A stretch of DNA of 64,000 nt from Terriglobia bacterium (GTDB taxonomy: Bacteria; Acidobacteriota; UBA6911): contig JAIQGI010000018.1 of the NCBI GenBank assembly GCA_020072565.1, positions 124,001 to 188,000 of the forward strand. The letters run 5' to 3'. Each line of letters starts with the position of its first letter. The first letter of the stretch is position 1. Under the pieces are notes generated by a model. That model was not told the DNA's origin. It searched no databases and saw only the letters and a list, made by a program, of their open reading frames with translations. The position numbers and the translations under genes were made by a program. Below are positions 44,565 to 54,232 of this stretch, piece after piece.

Positions 44565-44831
44565 GACATCCTCCGATTCCGAATTGATCCTAAAGGCCAT
44601 CCGAACCACTTTCTGGAGTGCTCATCGCAGGAAATTGTACCACGCGCCGTGGGGTCAATTCGTCGGAATCCACCTGATGGCCGGACGTCCGTGATCATGA
44701 GTCGCTGATGGCGTGGAGTTGACTTCCACCTTCCATTGAAAGATGGCATGATAGCTGGCATGGATCGTTGAGAAGGGTGCTTTGCCGAAATTACCACAGA
44801 GGACTTCGACACTCAGTCGGAAGGGGGTCGC

Positions 44832-45308
44832 ATGCTGCTTTTTCTGGCGCAGAATCACTCGGCAATGACGCATCTGCCCATCGCTGCTGCCATCCTGGCA
44901 GCAATTGCCGCGTTCGTAGCGTTGTTTGTTTTCAGAAGGGAAATCGTCTGGGCTTGGGCTGCCCTTTCAATCACTGCATTTTTGACGGTCCTCCCTACCG
45001 TGGTCACAGGGATTGCCGCGGCCAAGGGAAGACTCAATGAGGAAGGGAAACCGTATATTCAAAATGGTTTCATCGTCGACCACATACCGGCAAACACACG
45101 CATCTGGTTCCATCAAATGCTGGGCATCTCCGGTTTCGTGGTTGCTGTCATCCTCGCCATTCTGGCGCTTGCCCGGCTGCGCGGCCGGGATCCGAACAAG
45201 TACGTTATTGCGCTTTTGGCAGTGCTTCTGGCGCTGCTCTGGGGACTTGGCGGACACCTCGGCGGAAAGGAACTATGGGGAGCGGATACCTTCCCCGGCT
45301 TTCATTGA
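44832..45308 (+). CDS. DUF2231-like membrane protein
   Basis: A 158-residue protein with four membrane helices: THLPIAAAILAAIAAFVALFVF, WAALSITAFLTVLPTVVTGIAA, MLGISGFVVAVILAILAL and YVIALLAVLLALLWGLGGHLGG. The His residues at helix ends (HLPIAAA, FHQM, GGHLGG) and the overall layout resemble DUF2231 proteins, some of which accompany heme or cytochrome genes. GGAAGGGGG precedes the ATG. It diverges from the CuA-cupredoxin gene, so both could serve electron transfer; that link is inference. Confidence 0.65.
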   Translation: MLLFLAQNHSAMTHLPIAAAILAAIAAFVALFVFRREIVWAWAALSITAFLTVLPTVVTGIAAAKGRLNEEGKPYIQNGFIVDHIPANTRIWFHQMLGISGFVVAVILAILALARLRGRDPNKYVIALLAVLLALLWGLGGHLGGKELWGADTFPGFH

Positions 45309-45534
45309 CGGCCCGCAGCGCAACGAATCCAGACCGGCTGACACGAGCGGTTTTCGATAACCTGCCGTGAAAAGCGCCGGCGCGAACGGCGTATGGCCGC
45401 GGCACCGCTCAGGGATAATCCTGCCCATAGCCGTCACGCAGATATCGAGGATTGCGGCGCCGGGTTCCTGCTGCTAATCTCTGATGGCAACGCTGTGAAC
45501 TGTCCCACTTATCGGCTGGGAATCGTGTCCTGGA

Positions 45535-46572
45535 ATGAAGTGTGAAATCGAAGAGTCCCGCTCGTTTTCCCCGTGGATCAGCGCAAGCGTGCCGGGGAAA
45601 ATCCTTGTGATCAGGCTGCAGGCAATTGGCGACGTAGTCGTCACACTGCCGGCCTGCTTTGCCCTGAGGCAGATGTTCCCGGACGCGCGTATTGACCTTC
45701 TGACCTCCGATGCCTGCCTCGGGATTCCTCGGGCAATCCGGCTCTTTGACCGCGTCCACTCTCTGGCCCAAAGCAGAAGACGGTGGATACGTGCCTGGCG
45801 GGTACTGACACAAGGCACAAGAATGCGCGGCGAGCATTACGATGTCATCATAGACCTGCAGAGGCATCGGGCCAGCCGATTCATCCGTCGCATTGCCCGT
45901 CCCCGTGCCTGGGGAGAATTTGACCGGTTTTCGCCACGACACGCCCTGGAACGGGTCATCGACACTTTTCATCAGACCGGTTTTTCTGATCTGGAACCTG
46001 TGTTTGAGCTGGACCTGAAGGCAGAGACAATGGAACGAGCTCTCCGGATTCTGCAGGAGTGCGGATGGGACGGGAAGACGAAGCTGGTGATACTGAATCC
46101 GGCGGGCTTGTGGGTGACGAGGAATTGGCCGTTGCCGTGCTGGGAAGAGCTTGCGAACCTCTGGTCCGACATCGAACCGGTTCGATTCCTGTTCCTGGGC
46201 ACTAGCAGAATTGATGATAGGGTCAGCTACCTTTCGGGCAAACTGGCACGCCGCGCCATCAGTCTGATAAACAGGACGACCCTTGCAGAAGCGCTGGGTG
46301 TCCTGCAGCATGCTTCGGTGGTGATCAGCGAGGATTCGGGACTGCTGCACATGGCATGGGTATCCGGAATTCCCACCGTCGCGCTGTTCGGCTCGACACG
46401 CAGTGATTGGACTCGTCCATTGGGCAAGTGGAGTCGCTACGTCGCCTCTGAGGATCTGCCCTGCGGGGCTTGCATGGAGGCTACCTGCAGGTTCGGCGAT
46501 GTGCATTGCCTCAGCCGCCACTCGGCTGCTACGATTCTGCAACTCGCGCGGGAGGCGGAGAGGGGTTCATGA
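45535..46572 (+). CDS. Glycosyltransferase family 9 (heptosyltransferase-like)
   Basis: A 345-residue GT-B glycosyltransferase. The N-terminal domain begins KILVIRLQAIGDVVVTLPACFALR, a GT9 signature. The C-terminal domain has LNPAGLWVTRNWPLPCWEELA and ISEDSGLLHMAWVSGIPTVALFGST, the nucleotide-sugar-binding part. GT9 enzymes add heptose or related sugars to lipopolysaccharide cores. It is the first gene of the envelope-polysaccharide-type cluster. The start is uncertain, since about 20 residues precede the conserved beginning. Confidence 0.9.
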   Translation: MKCEIEESRSFSPWISASVPGKILVIRLQAIGDVVVTLPACFALRQMFPDARIDLLTSDACLGIPRAIRLFDRVHSLAQSRRRWIRAWRVLTQGTRMRGEHYDVIIDLQRHRASRFIRRIARPRAWGEFDRFSPRHALERVIDTFHQTGFSDLEPVFELDLKAETMERALRILQECGWDGKTKLVILNPAGLWVTRNWPLPCWEELANLWSDIEPVRFLFLGTSRIDDRVSYLSGKLARRAISLINRTTLAEALGVLQHASVVISEDSGLLHMAWVSGIPTVALFGSTRSDWTRPLGKWSRYVASEDLPCGACMEATCRFGDVHCLSRHSAATILQLAREAERGS

Positions 46573-46603
46573 AGCTCTCGAGTTCGCCGGGAAGGCCTCA
46601 ATT

Positions 46604-48316
46604 ATGATCCGCTTGACCGAAGAACTCGATCGCGTGCGAACTGCCGGCTTTGCCTTGCTGCTGATGTCTGCGGCCATCCTCCCCTTCGAACTAAAGACGC
46701 CGATCATGCATGTCGGGCCGCTCGGGATCACCAGCGTTGAGATCGTCCTTTACCTGACTATGGGATTATGGGGCGCAGCCTGGCTGGCGGGCCACCGCCC
46801 GCATTGGACGGCCGCGCACACGGCCGTGGGAGTCTGGGCGGCAGTCCTGATCCTCTCCGCTCTACTGGCCCCATCGCACAGGGCCGAGGCGTTGAAATTC
46901 GCGCTCCGGGGCCTGGGAGGTTGTGTCCTATGCCTCGCCGCCGCCGACTTTGTCCGCACGCCTCGATCTGCAGCCCGCGTGGGGCTCGCGCTTTTGGCTG
47001 GTTCGTGCTTGTCGGCTGCCGCCGCGCAAGCCGAAACATGGGTGCCAGGTGCTGCAGTCTTCCTGCGAAATTTTAAGACAGAATCCTCTCACATCGGCAG
47101 CTTCCTCCGCGCCAGCGGCACATTTCAGTATGCCAATATCGCTTCAATGTATTGGGAGGCCTCGCTGCCGTTGGCGCTGGCAGTCCCGCTTTGGTGGGGT
47201 TCTCGAAGGTTTGCTCGACGATGGTGGTGGACTGGGGCGGTCTGTTCGTTCGTCCTGATCGAGGGCATCCTTCTCGCTGCCAGTCGTGCGGGCATCCTCA
47301 TAGCCATCTTTACCCTGGCAGCGCTGCTGATTATTTGCAGAAGATCAGCTGTTCGTTTGCCATCGCTTGCCGTCGCCGTTCTCGTTTCCATGTTTTTGCT
47401 GCTCATGGTCCACGCGGCGAGTAACGAACTGCTCGTACTGCGTCTGACAACTCTCGCCGTCTCAGACTGGTATCGTGCAGACTACCGGGATCTCCCGGAG
47501 CGCCTGGCGCTGGTGGCGGGAACCACGGTGAGGGTGCCGCTGGCCATCCGAAACAGCGGCCGAATGAAATGGCGAGCACGGGGCAGACAGTCGGTAGCTG
47601 TTAGTTACCACTGGCTGGATCCCGCGGCTGAAAACATTTTGATCTGGGGAGGTGCCCGCTCTGAGTTGCCCTCGGACGTAGAGCCGGGCGCTACGGTGAA
47701 GGTAGAGCCTTGGATCAAAGCTCCCGAGAGGCCGGGCAGCTACACCTTGCAATGGGATATGCTGCAGGAAGACGTAGCTTGGTTCAGCGTTTTCGGACCG
47801 GGCAAAGCACAGATGAGAGTTCAGGTCGTTCCTTCACCTATTGCCAGGGTGTTGCCGGACCGTCCTCCACCGCTCGCATTGCCCTTGCCCTCAGCGCCGG
47901 TGCGAATGGATTTGTGGCGTGCGGCCCTGCAAATGTGGCTGCAAAGGCCTTTCCTTGGGGTGGGACCGGATAACTTCCGCCGCCTTTACGGCTCCGTCCT
48001 GGGCCTGAAGCATTCTGACGATCGCGTTTATGCCGGCAACCTCTATCTCGAGACACTCGCAAACGTCGGCCTGCTGGGGACATTGGCTCTAGTGGCCGTG
48101 TTACTCTCTCTCGTCGTTTGGATTCGGAAGGCCTGGATCGGGTCAAGACTCCCCGAAGATAGATTACTACTTGTTGGAATTGGGACGGCGCTGGCTGCCT
48201 ATTGCCTCCACGGCCTGGTGGACTACTTTCTCGCATTCAGCTCCACATACGGGCAGTTCTGGATATTGGTCGGCATCATATTGGGTTTGGGGCAAGGCGG
48301 AGAAAGACCGCGATGA
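46604..48316 (+). CDS. O-antigen ligase-like membrane protein with embedded extracytoplasmic domain
   Basis: A 570-residue protein with about ten to twelve membrane helices and the Wzy_C/WaaL-like region (IEGILLAASRAGILIAIFTLAALLIICRRS, then RAALQMWLQRPFLGVGPDNFRRLYG, the conserved 'G-x-G-x-[DE]-N-F' block). Between helices, at about residues 290-420, there is a soluble beta-rich domain (YRDLPERLALVAGTTVRVPLAIRNSGRMKW ... PERPGSYTLQWDMLQEDVAWFSVFG), like an Ig/NBR1-type sandwich. The ATG at 46604 has GAAGG about eight bases upstream; its stop overlaps the next gene's ATG (ATGA). Confidence 0.82.
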   Translation: MIRLTEELDRVRTAGFALLLMSAAILPFELKTPIMHVGPLGITSVEIVLYLTMGLWGAAWLAGHRPHWTAAHTAVGVWAAVLILSALLAPSHRAEALKFALRGLGGCVLCLAAADFVRTPRSAARVGLALLAGSCLSAAAAQAETWVPGAAVFLRNFKTESSHIGSFLRASGTFQYANIASMYWEASLPLALAVPLWWGSRRFARRWWWTGAVCSFVLIEGILLAASRAGILIAIFTLAALLIICRRSAVRLPSLAVAVLVSMFLLLMVHAASNELLVLRLTTLAVSDWYRADYRDLPERLALVAGTTVRVPLAIRNSGRMKWRARGRQSVAVSYHWLDPAAENILIWGGARSELPSDVEPGATVKVEPWIKAPERPGSYTLQWDMLQEDVAWFSVFGPGKAQMRVQVVPSPIARVLPDRPPPLALPLPSAPVRMDLWRAALQMWLQRPFLGVGPDNFRRLYGSVLGLKHSDDRVYAGNLYLETLANVGLLGTLALVAVLLSLVVWIRKAWIGSRLPEDRLLLVGIGTALAAYCLHGLVDYFLAFSSTYGQFWILVGIILGLGQGGERPR

Positions 48317-49434
48317 TCTCCGGTGAGAGAGGATTGGTCGGTTTTGAGGCAACAGCGCTGGAATTGCGCAACAGGTCAGGTGTGGGGCACTATACGGCGC
48401 AATTGCTGGGAGGCCTCGTCCAGCGCGGCGGATGGCGCTACGCCCTCTTGACGAGCAGACCGCCCGCGGGCCGCATTCCTCAAGGCGTGGTAATCCCACC
48501 CCAGCGGCACTTCCCGAACAGGTCGTTGTGGGTCCAGCTCGTTCTCCCGCGGATCGTGGCGCGGCTTCATCCCCGATTGTGCCACTTTACCAACTCTGTT
48601 GCGCCCCTGGCACTCTCCTGTCCTTTCGTCGTCACAGTGTATGACATGTGCCTTTTCCTTTTTCCTCGACTCCAACCCCGAAAGAGCCTTTTGTCGGTAC
48701 GTTCCATCCTCCCGTATGTGGCCAGGAAAGCATCCGCCATCATCACGATCTCTCACAGTGCCCGGCGAGACATCCTGCGTGTGCTGAAGGTGCCAGCTCA
48801 AAAAGTGCATGTCGTGTATGCTGCCGCGGCTGACGAGTATCGCATGATCGAAGATGCCGCTGAATTGGAGCGGGCACGGCGGAAGTACCGGTTGGACACC
48901 CCATTCTTCCTTGCGGTAAGCACGGTCGAGCCGCGCAAGAACCTGTCCGGGCTGATCAAGGCCTTGGCAAAACTGCGGCGACGCGGGAGAAAGGAGCAGT
49001 TGATCCTGGCGGGACAACTCGGATGGCGATACCGGCCGCTCTTGCGACAGATTGAACAGAGCGGCCTGAAGGATACGGTAAGGCTGTTAGGCTACGTGCC
49101 TGACCGGGATTTGCCCGCCATCTATAACCTGGCACGGGCGGTGGCTTTCCCATCTTTCTATGAAGGATTTGGATTGCCCATAGTCGAAGCCATGGCCTGC
49201 GGCACCCCCGTGCTGACCAGCAACCGGTCATCGATGGCCGAGGTGGGTGAGGGGGCTGCACTTCTCGTCGATCCATCCAGTGAGGATGAGATCGAGCAAG
49301 GGATGCTCCGCCTGGTGACCGAGGAGTCCCTCCGCGCGGAGCTTCGTGCGGCAGGGTTAGCGCGCGCCGCTCAATTCTCCTGGGCTCGAGCCGCGGAAGA
49401 GACGGCTGCTGTCTATGGGATGGCTGTTCCCTAG
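48313..49434 (+). CDS. Glycosyltransferase family 4
   Basis: A 373-residue GT-B enzyme of the GT4 type. It begins GLVGFEATALELRNRSGVGHYTAQLLGGL, typical for mannosyl/rhamnosyltransferases. The donor-binding half has FLAVSTVEPRKNLSGLIKALAKL, LAGQLGWRY, VRLLGYVPDRDLPAIYNLARAVAFPSFYEGFGLPIVEAMACGTPVLTS with the E-x7-E motif. It is coupled to the ligase gene by ATGA. It converges on the next glycosyltransferase gene after 49 bases. Confidence 0.9.
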   Translation: MISGERGLVGFEATALELRNRSGVGHYTAQLLGGLVQRGGWRYALLTSRPPAGRIPQGVVIPPQRHFPNRSLWVQLVLPRIVARLHPRLCHFTNSVAPLALSCPFVVTVYDMCLFLFPRLQPRKSLLSVRSILPYVARKASAIITISHSARRDILRVLKVPAQKVHVVYAAAADEYRMIEDAAELERARRKYRLDTPFFLAVSTVEPRKNLSGLIKALAKLRRRGRKEQLILAGQLGWRYRPLLRQIEQSGLKDTVRLLGYVPDRDLPAIYNLARAVAFPSFYEGFGLPIVEAMACGTPVLTSNRSSMAEVGEGAALLVDPSSEDEIEQGMLRLVTEESLRAELRAAGLARAAQFSWARAAEETAAVYGMAVP

Positions 49435-49483
49435 CGACCCTCAGGCGGGACACACGAGCCGGATCTCCGGTTTGCCGTCAGGC

Positions 49484-50593
49484 TCAGCTCTGGTGCTTCA
49501 ACCTTATCTCAGAGGGGACAGCCTGGAGAATGCCTTCGCAGAACTGCTCGACGGTGAATCTCCTGCTCGAGCGTGCTACCTGCTGCCGGTCAAAATCCAT
49601 CTGCTCGAATCTGCGGACGGCGTCAACGATGCTGCTTACGCTCTGTTCGTGAAAAAACACGCCTGTTCGGTCCTCCTGCACTATCTCCAGTGCACCCCCC
49701 CTGGCAAAGGCTATCACGGGAGTCCCGCATGCCTGGGCCTCGGCGGCCACCAGACCGAAATCCTCCACCTGTGGGAAAAGAAAGGCCTTGGCGCCGCTGT
49801 AGAGTGCTCGTAACTGGCCGTCGCTCACATTGTGAATCAAACGAATGTTCTTGGACCCGGCTGCCAGCGCTTGGATCCGGGGCATCTCGGGCCCTGTGCC
49901 GACGATCCAGAGATCGGATCCCAGTTCCAGGAAGGCTTCGACCAGAAGTGCAAACTTTTTGTAATGCAGGAGGCGTCCGGCGGCGAGGTAATAGTGAGGA
50001 CGATCCGGTGCCGGCTGAAACAGACTGTCGAAGAAAAATTTCCGGTGGTCGACGGGTGGGTAGAGCACCGTGGCCGTGCGGCCATAGTTTTTCCGGATCT
50101 TTTCCGCGATAAAACCGGAGACTGCCAACAACTGATTCGGCTTTTGCGCCGCCCTGAAATCCCAGTGCCTCAGGTAGGCGAACGCCGGTTTGAAAACTGT
50201 CTTGAACACCGGGTTCGCAAAGTAGGTATTGATTTCCCAGGCATACCGTAGCGGAGTATAGCAATAGGACAGGTGGAAAGTGCCACTGTGATGTGGTACT
50301 CCTTTAGCATAGCCGGCGCTGTCGGAAAGGATCAAATCATACTGGTCTGGAACTGCCAGGCTTCTGACCGCGCAGGGCATGAGAGGGATAAACAACCGGT
50401 GATGATGCCTGGCCAGCGGGAAGTCCAGGAGACTCGTCTTATACACGCTCTTTTGGAAGCGCCTGGAAGTGCTCTCCGGGCTGTAAAGCAGGGTGTAAAT
50501 ATGAGCGCCGGGGAAAAGATCCAAGAGGGTTTCGAGCACACGCTCGGCGCCGCCATATTGATTCAGGTAATCGTGAACCAGAGCAACCCTCAT
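49484..50593 (-). CDS. Glycosyltransferase family 4
   Basis: A 369-residue GT-B enzyme. The N-terminal signature is RVALVHDYLNQYGGAERVLETLLDLFP; the donor half has YYLAAGRLLHYKKFALLVEAFLELG, IVGTGPEMPRIQALA, and AFLFPQVEDFGLVAAEAQACGTPVIAFARGGALEIV. It is the only minus-strand gene of the polysaccharide cluster. The ATG at 50593 is chosen since MRVALVHDYLN is the conserved beginning; the frame is open to 50614. Its start region lies close to that of the divergent nucleotidyltransferase-like gene. Confidence 0.9.
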   Translation of the reverse strand: MRVALVHDYLNQYGGAERVLETLLDLFPGAHIYTLLYSPESTSRRFQKSVYKTSLLDFPLARHHHRLFIPLMPCAVRSLAVPDQYDLILSDSAGYAKGVPHHSGTFHLSYCYTPLRYAWEINTYFANPVFKTVFKPAFAYLRHWDFRAAQKPNQLLAVSGFIAEKIRKNYGRTATVLYPPVDHRKFFFDSLFQPAPDRPHYYLAAGRLLHYKKFALLVEAFLELGSDLWIVGTGPEMPRIQALAAGSKNIRLIHNVSDGQLRALYSGAKAFLFPQVEDFGLVAAEAQACGTPVIAFARGGALEIVQEDRTGVFFHEQSVSSIVDAVRRFEQMDFDRQQVARSSRRFTVEQFCEGILQAVPSEIRLKHQS

Positions 50594-50658
50594 TGAAATC
50601 TCTGTCCCGCCCAAGGCAGGTAGTTTCTCACGGGCGGTCCGCCTTTTTCCAGTTTAGA

Positions 50659-51606
50659 ATGTCACCACTGGAAGCCATGCAACAGATACCGAAGTCGCTC
50701 CCGAGGGTGCAGGCGGAACGCGCCATCCTCAAGACTGTTCTATATTCAGATCTCTTCGATTACGCCCTGACCATCGGCGAAGTCGTCCACTATCTCGCCG
50801 AAACAGCCGGTTGCAGGGAGCAGGTCGAGGCGATTCTGGCTTCACCCCACGGGCTCAACGGCCAGATTGTGCAGGTGGATGGCTATTTCACCATGCCGGG
50901 GCGAGAGGACCTTGTGAACCGCCGGCGTGCGAGGAACCTCACTTCGCGCCGGCTCTGGCGGATGGCCCGGTTATACGGCAAGCTGTTAAGCTGCCTCCCC
51001 TTCGTGAGAATGGTTGCCGTAACCGGTGCGCTGGCGATGGACAACAGCGATGAGCACGACGACGTCGATGTCCTGATCGTGACGGCGCCGGCAAGAGTTT
51101 GGCTGGCCCGGGCTTTTGCCGTGCTGATCGTTTATGCCGGCAAGCTCACAGCGACCAGGCTCTGCCCTAACTTCGTCTTATCCGAGGGAGCACTCTCCTT
51201 GGAGCCGCGCACGGTGTATGTGGCGCATGAATTCGTCCAGATGGTCCCCCTTTCCGGATTCGCAGTCTACCAACGGATGCGCGCTGCCAATTTGTGGGTC
51301 AGGCACTACCTGCCAAATGCAGAACACCCTCTTCACCATGAGCCTGAATATCACCCGGGATTTATTCCCCGGAGTTTCAAGCACGTCGCCGAATGGCTGC
51401 TTTCTGGGCGGCTGGGCGACCGGCTGGAAGCCTGGGAGATGCGGCGAAAGATCCGTAAGTTCACCGCATTGAGCGCCGTGGGAGGAAGCGTCGTCTTCAA
51501 CCGGCACCAGGTGAAGGGTCATTTCGACGACCACGGTACGCTTGTATCAGCGGAATACCAGTGTCGGCTTGAAGAAAATAACCTCGACGTCCATGAGAGT
51601 TCCTGA
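50659..51606 (+). CDS. Nucleotidyltransferase-fold protein
   Basis: A 315-residue protein. The N-terminal about 100 residues are helical (RAILKTVLYSDLFDYALTIGEVVHYLAET) and resemble a winged helix. The centre has VTGALAMDNSDEHDDVDVLIVTAP, matching the nucleotidyltransferase motif (Gly-x-x ... Asp-x-Asp). The C-terminal half is variable. Such proteins occur beside polysaccharide and B12-radical SAM genes; the substrate is unknown. The start could also be the GTG/ATG further upstream at 50593, which would overlap the divergent gene. Confidence 0.72.
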   Translation: MSPLEAMQQIPKSLPRVQAERAILKTVLYSDLFDYALTIGEVVHYLAETAGCREQVEAILASPHGLNGQIVQVDGYFTMPGREDLVNRRRARNLTSRRLWRMARLYGKLLSCLPFVRMVAVTGALAMDNSDEHDDVDVLIVTAPARVWLARAFAVLIVYAGKLTATRLCPNFVLSEGALSLEPRTVYVAHEFVQMVPLSGFAVYQRMRAANLWVRHYLPNAEHPLHHEPEYHPGFIPRSFKHVAEWLLSGRLGDRLEAWEMRRKIRKFTALSAVGGSVVFNRHQVKGHFDDHGTLVSAEYQCRLEENNLDVHESS

Positions 51607-51728
51607 TCCGCACCGCGGGATTTTGCCGAAAAAATGCCCTACTCCGAACCTTCCTAAGCGTGGTTCAAACCCTTATACTGGTGGCGTTGGTTCAGACGAA
51701 TGAACGCCCTAAGATCAGGCGCGAAATA

Positions 51729-52739
51729 ATGCATCTTCGTACCCTGCTGAATCTTCATTCCCAACGGCTGCATGCGCTCCCGGTGGCCATCCTTCATCTT
51801 ACTGATAAATGTAATTCCCGCTGTAATTGCTGTGACTACTGGCGTTTCGGACAAGGAGAGATTTCATTGGAATTGGTCCGGCAGCTGGCAGGTGAACTGT
51901 CGCACTTCGGCACGCGCTTTATATTGCTCTCAGGGGGCGAGCCGCTGCAGCATCCCCGTTGGGAAACGATCGCGGCCACGTTCAGGGCTGAAGGTCTCAA
52001 AGTGGCCATGGCGACGAATGGCATCCTGCTTTCCAGTCAGGCCGGTGCGGTGGCAGGCTGCATCGATGAGTTATTTGTCTCGCTGGATGGAGCGAATGGG
52101 GAGTCATACCGGATGATTCGCGGCGTCGATGGATTCGACTTGGTAAGGGAGGGGGTAGGGAAGCTGGCCGGTAAAGTTCCCGTGACCTTCAGAACCACGG
52201 TGCAACGCGCGAACTATCGCGAGATTCCTGCCCTGATCCGCCTCTCGCGTTCCTGGGGGGGGTGCCATCACTCATTTCTTGCAGTAGATGTGAATACGCA
52301 TACTGCTTTTGCCCGCAGCGGGGAATTCGACCGATCGATGGCACTCAGGGAGGAAGATCTCGACACGTTCGGCCGGGTGATCAGGGAAACAGAAAAGGAG
52401 TGCGCAGCTGAATTCGAGCTGGGCTACATAATCGAAACCGGGAGCAAGCTGCGCCTGATGCACGACTACTTCGCGGCGTTATTGGGCTACCGGCCATTCC
52501 CGCCGGTGCGCTGCAATGCTCCCCGATTCTCGGCGGTGATCGAGACGGACGGATCGCTCAGACCCTGTTTTTTCCTTCCTTCCACGGGGCGTTTCGACGG
52601 CGGCCGTATCTCGGCAGCCTTGAACTGTCATGCCGGAAAAGACCTCCGGCACCAGCAGCGGTTGGGCCGGAGGCAGGAGTGTTTGCGATGTGTTTGCCCG
52701 GCCTATAAGGGTGTTGGCGAATTGCTGGGGGTATCATGA
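51729..52739 (+). CDS. Radical SAM protein with SPASM-like C-terminus
   Basis: A 336-residue radical SAM enzyme. The 4Fe-4S/SAM site is CNSRCNCC near residue 30 (C-x3-C-x2-C). GGEPL follows at the expected distance. The C-terminal region has RCNAPRFSAVIETDGSLRPCFFL and a late Cys group (ECLRCVCPAYKG), as in SPASM/Twitch proteins that bind auxiliary clusters. The substrate is unknown. It starts the uninterrupted run of radical SAM and methyltransferase genes; its stop overlaps the next ATG (ATGA). Confidence 0.88.
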   Translation: MHLRTLLNLHSQRLHALPVAILHLTDKCNSRCNCCDYWRFGQGEISLELVRQLAGELSHFGTRFILLSGGEPLQHPRWETIAATFRAEGLKVAMATNGILLSSQAGAVAGCIDELFVSLDGANGESYRMIRGVDGFDLVREGVGKLAGKVPVTFRTTVQRANYREIPALIRLSRSWGGCHHSFLAVDVNTHTAFARSGEFDRSMALREEDLDTFGRVIRETEKECAAEFELGYIIETGSKLRLMHDYFAALLGYRPFPPVRCNAPRFSAVIETDGSLRPCFFLPSTGRFDGGRISAALNCHAGKDLRHQQRLGRRQECLRCVCPAYKGVGELLGVS

Positions 52740-54232
52740 CCCGCATTCTCTTAGGTCAGTCCTACTACCTCCGCTTTGATCCCAAGCTGTATGCCGCCAT
52801 GCAACCGTATCCTCCTCTCGGGACTCTCTATGCAGCTTCCTGCCTGCGCAGGCGCGGACACCCTGTCGCACTTTTCGATGCCATGCTCGCCGACAGCGAA
52901 GAAGAGTGGACTGCCGCGCTCAACACCCACCAGCCGCGTTACGCGGTTCTGTATGAGGATAATTTCAACTATCTGAGCAAAATGTGTCTGTCGCGCATGC
53001 GAGAGGCAGCGCTCCGCATGATAAGCGCGGCAAAAAGCAGGCTGTGCACCGTGATCGTTTGCGGGAGCGATGCGACCGATCATGCCGAAGCATATCTGAA
53101 TCATGGTGCGGACTACATCATTCAGGGCGAGGGGGAGGAAACGCTGGTTCAGTTGATAGACGCGCTCGAAGGCCGAGAGCCGGTACCGATCCCAGATGTA
53201 GCCGGACTTGTCTGGCGGGAGGATGAAAGCGAGGTGCGACGTAACCCGAGCCGCCCCCACCTTACCCGGCTGGATGACCTCCCGTTTCCTGCCTGGGACC
53301 TCGTGGATATAGCGCGGTATCGGCGCCTGTGGAGGGCGCGGCATGGCTACTTCTCGCTGAACCTGGTGACGACGCGCGGTTGCCCATATCGCTGCAACTG
53401 GTGTGCGAAGCCGATCTGGGGCCAGCGGTTCAGCTCGCGTTCACCCGAAAACGTTGCCGCGGAGCTCGAGTGGCTGCTGAATCTTTATCAGCCGGATCAC
53501 ATCTGGTTTACAGACGATATCTTCGGCTTGGAGCCGGGTTGGGTGGAACGCTACGGAAGCCTTCTCCGGGGAAAGCGGGTCAGCGTGCCGTTCAAATGCC
53601 AGATGCGCGCTGATCTCGTGCTGCCTGCCACCGTTGCAGGCCTGAAAGCTGCGGGATGCGATACCGTGTGGCTGGGCGCAGAGTCCGGGTCGCAAAAGAT
53701 CCTCAATGCAATGGACAAAGGAACAACGACAGAGCAGATTTGTCAGGCGCGGCGCCTCCTTGCCGGTGCCGGGATCAAAGCTTGCTTTTTCCTGCAGTTC
53801 GGCTATCCCGGTGAGACGCGCGCCGACATCGATCTGACGCTGCGGATGGTCCGGGAGCTTCTGCCCGACGACATCGGGATCTCGGTTTCATACCCGCTGC
53901 CAGGAACCAAGTTCTATGAACGCGTCCGTGACCAGTTAGGGCACAAGCAGAACTGGATCGATAGCGACGACCTCGCGATGCTATACCAGGGACCGTTTCC
54001 CGAAGCCTTTTACCGTGTGCTGTACGGTGCGGTTCACGCCGAGTTCCGCATGCGAAGGGCCCTGGTGAAGGTCAGGGCGTCAAGCGGGCGCCGGCATTTC
54101 TTGCAGGCAGGATATTTGCGCGCGCTGGCTTCGGTTCCGAAGCACTGGCTCGACTGGCACGCGCAACGGTGGCGTCTGGACCGGTTTGAGGAGCAACCGG
54201 AGGCATCTTCACTGGCTGCGGAGCAGATGTGA
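52736..54232 (+). CDS. B12-binding-domain radical SAM protein (type A)
   Basis: A 498-residue protein. The N-terminal Rossmann-like B12-binding domain has YPPLGTLYAASCLRRRGHPVALFDA and HGADYIIQGEGEETLVQLIDAL; the DxHxxG cobalamin-ligand motif is not evident. The radical SAM domain has CPYRCNWC, then VWLGAESGSQKILNAMDKGTT. It closely parallels the protein at 55676 (type A'), more than the neighbours in between. Such proteins methylate unactivated carbons or rearrange substrates in lipid, polysaccharide and cofactor pathways; the reaction here is unknown. Confidence 0.88.
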   Translation: MTRILLGQSYYLRFDPKLYAAMQPYPPLGTLYAASCLRRRGHPVALFDAMLADSEEEWTAALNTHQPRYAVLYEDNFNYLSKMCLSRMREAALRMISAAKSRLCTVIVCGSDATDHAEAYLNHGADYIIQGEGEETLVQLIDALEGREPVPIPDVAGLVWREDESEVRRNPSRPHLTRLDDLPFPAWDLVDIARYRRLWRARHGYFSLNLVTTRGCPYRCNWCAKPIWGQRFSSRSPENVAAELEWLLNLYQPDHIWFTDDIFGLEPGWVERYGSLLRGKRVSVPFKCQMRADLVLPATVAGLKAAGCDTVWLGAESGSQKILNAMDKGTTTEQICQARRLLAGAGIKACFFLQFGYPGETRADIDLTLRMVRELLPDDIGISVSYPLPGTKFYERVRDQLGHKQNWIDSDDLAMLYQGPFPEAFYRVLYGAVHAEFRMRRALVKVRASSGRRHFLQAGYLRALASVPKHWLDWHAQRWRLDRFEEQPEASSLAAEQM

